Shown one piece after another: positions 63,066 to 64,000 of a stretch of DNA of 64,000 nucleotides. This stretch comes from Acanthosepion esculentum (Eukaryota > Mollusca > Cephalopoda > Sepiida > Sepiidae): the NCBI GenBank assembly GCA_964036315.1, contig OZ038479.1, positions 62,377,304-62,441,303 on the forward strand, written 5' to 3'. The first letter of the stretch is position 1; each line of letters begins with the position of its first letter. The position numbers were made by a program, and so were the translations under genes. Under the pieces are notes generated by a model. The model searched no databases and was not told the origin of the DNA. It was given only the letters and a program-made list of their open reading frames with translations.

Positions 63066-64000
63066 ATGAAAACGAAGAAAACAAATGAAAATATTGCATA
63101 TTTACATCATTTTCAAATGAAAACGAAGAAAACAAATGAAAATATTGCATATTTTGATCATTTTCAAATGAAAACGAAGAAAACAAATGAAAATATTGCA
63201 TATTTTGATCATTTTCAAATGAAAATGCTGAAAACAAATCAGAATATTGCATATTTTGAACATTTTCAAATGAAAACGAAGAAAACAAATGAAAATATTG
63301 CATATTTTGATCATTTTAAAATGAAAATGCTGAAAACAAATGAAAATATTGCATATTTGGATCATTTTCAAATGAAAACGAAGAAAACAAATGAAAATAT
63401 TGCATATTTGGATCATTTTCAAATGAAAATGCTGAAAACAAATGAAAATATTGCATATTTTGATCATTTTCAAATGAAAACGAAGAAAACAAATGAAAAT
63501 ATTGCATATTTTGATCATTTTCAAATGAAAACGAAGAAAACAAATGAAAATATTGCATATTTTGATCATTTTCAAATGAAAACGAAGAAAACAAATGAAA
63601 ATATTGCATATTTTGATCATTTTCAAATGAAAACGAAGAAAACAAATGAAAATATTGCATATTTTGATCATTTTCAAATGAAAACGAAGAAAACAAATGA
63701 AAATATTGCATATTTTGATCATTTTCAATTGAAAACGAAGAAAACAAATAAAAATATTGCATATTTTGATCATTTTCAAATGAAAACGAAGAAAACAAAT
63801 GAAAATATTGCATATTTTGATCATTTTCAAATGAAAACGAAGAAAACAAATGAAAATATTGCATATTTTGATCATTTTCAAATGAAAATATTGCATATTT
63901 TGATCATTTTCAAATGAAAACGAAGAAAACAAATGAAAATATTGCATATTTTGATCATTTTCAAATGAAAATGCTGAAAACAAATGAAAATATTGCATAT
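63066..64000 (+). repeat. Partial third copy of the 2.64-kb unit, running off the window
   Basis: TTTACATCAT at 63066 starts a third unit. It then differs from the first two: AATCAGAATATT in place of AATGAGAATATT near 63238, an extra TTTTAAAATG/type B step near 63320, and an AAAACAAATG where the others have AAAACACATG. CAATTG with AATAAAAAT appears near 63727. The array continues past base 64,000 in mid-monomer. Confidence 0.84.
63882..63913 (+). repeat. 32-bp truncated monomer (-19 bp)
   Basis: ATGAAAATATTGCATATTTT follows directly on the previous CAA, so the 19-bp leading part is missing. The next ATG is at 63914. The loss equals the distance between the two CAAATGAAAA direct repeats and is the exact reciprocal of the +19 bp copy at 5537-5606. 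It shifts the plus frame. Confidence 0.9.

Larger units (their letters stand above)
1..64000 (+). repeat. 51-bp tandem satellite array filling the entire window
   Basis: About 1,260 head-to-tail copies of one 51-bp monomer fill every base, with no unique sequence and no inversion. The array starts and ends inside the window edges mid-pattern, so it is longer than 64 kb. A type A monomer has 25 A, 15 T, 6 G and 5 C (21.6% G+C). Its first half is purine-rich and A-rich, and its second half is T-rich. Nearly every copy contains the palindrome TGATCA, the core TTGCATATTTT and the junction TTTTCAAATGAAAA. Copies differ from each other at only a few positions, and kilobase blocks of monomers repeat with the same private variants. 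This is the picture of a satellite maintained by unequal exchange. The family and the species are not recognised. A centromeric or heterochromatic location is an inference from size and homogeneity only. Confidence 0.98.

Noticed and set aside
57330..63917. A 2,195-codon plus-strand open frame made of 17-residue repeats, as a repeat protein gene
   Set aside because: The frame is open only because the satellite unit is 17 codons. Two minus frames are equally open, the same frame is cut by TAG many times to the left, there is no start context, signal peptide, unique domain or end that differs from the repeat, and substitutions ignore codon position.
1..64000. CRISPR array
   Set aside because: There are no unique spacers. 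The whole 51-bp unit repeats, including what would be the spacer, and there are no cas genes.
1..64000. CENP-B box in the monomer
   Set aside because: The reverse strand of type A has CTTCGTTTTCATTTG, which shares only the TTCG with the known CENP-B box. The essential CGGG part is missing and G+C is too low.
1..64000. Bacterial minisatellite or plasmid iterons
   Set aside because: There is no replication gene or other bacterial gene in 64 kb, and more than 1,200 copies with higher-order units far exceeds known iteron arrays. A eukaryotic satellite is far more likely.
1..64000. Promoters, TATA boxes and terminators suggested by TATATT and T-runs
   Set aside because: These strings occur in every monomer as part of the consensus, so they carry no positional information.

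Overview
The whole 64,000-base window is one uninterrupted tandem satellite array. The unit is 51 bp, about 22% G+C, and there are roughly 1,260 head-to-tail copies, all in the same orientation. The array is already running at base 1 and is still running at base 64,000, so neither edge is in view. I found no unique sequence, no gene I would defend, no RNA gene, no transposon, no CRISPR array and no origin. The scale, the purity and the layered higher-order structure point to a eukaryotic satellite, such as a centromeric, pericentromeric or other heterochromatic block in a long-read assembly. I do not recognise the family and cannot name the species.

Two main monomer types are interspersed. 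Type A (example 158-208) reads MKTKKTNENIAYFDHFQ in the plus frame and carries the only CpG of the unit. Type B (example 107-157) reads MKMLKTNENIAYFDHFQ and has no CpG. A shortened 42-bp type S (example 311-352) occurs 31 times by my reading. Because 51 is 17 codons, one plus frame and two minus frames stay open for kilobases. The resulting open frames (up to about 2,700 codons) are by-products of the repeat length, not proteins.

Above the monomer there is a second level of organisation: kilobase-scale blocks marked by shared private variants and repeated in tandem. From left to right: 1-5,536 is a mixed segment with the most small indels. 5,607-16,207 holds cassettes repeating at 1,113, 1,266-1,317 and 958 bp. 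17,535-21,700 is a 2,082-bp tandem duplication, and part of it with its right flank recurs about 5,284 bp further on. 21.7-30.9 kb holds 612-, 918-, 511- and 459-bp steps. 31,267-32,643 has a 255-bp triplication followed by a 306-bp duplication. 32,644-37,521 is a 2,439-bp tandem duplication. 37.5-48.7 kb is built from units marked by a recurrent TAG, ending in a 2,286-bp tandem duplication. 49,350-50,165 is a 408-bp duplication. 55.4-58.3 kb is a 1,470-bp duplication. 57,729-63,065 is a 2,643-bp duplication, with a partial third copy running off the right end. Most kilobase-scale periods equal 51n+42, meaning one S monomer per unit.

The variation looks like neutral satellite turnover by unequal exchange and replication slippage. 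The likely slippage points are direct repeats inside the monomer, 9 and 19 bp apart. All block boundaries and identities were read by eye from diagnostic variants, not from a computed alignment.
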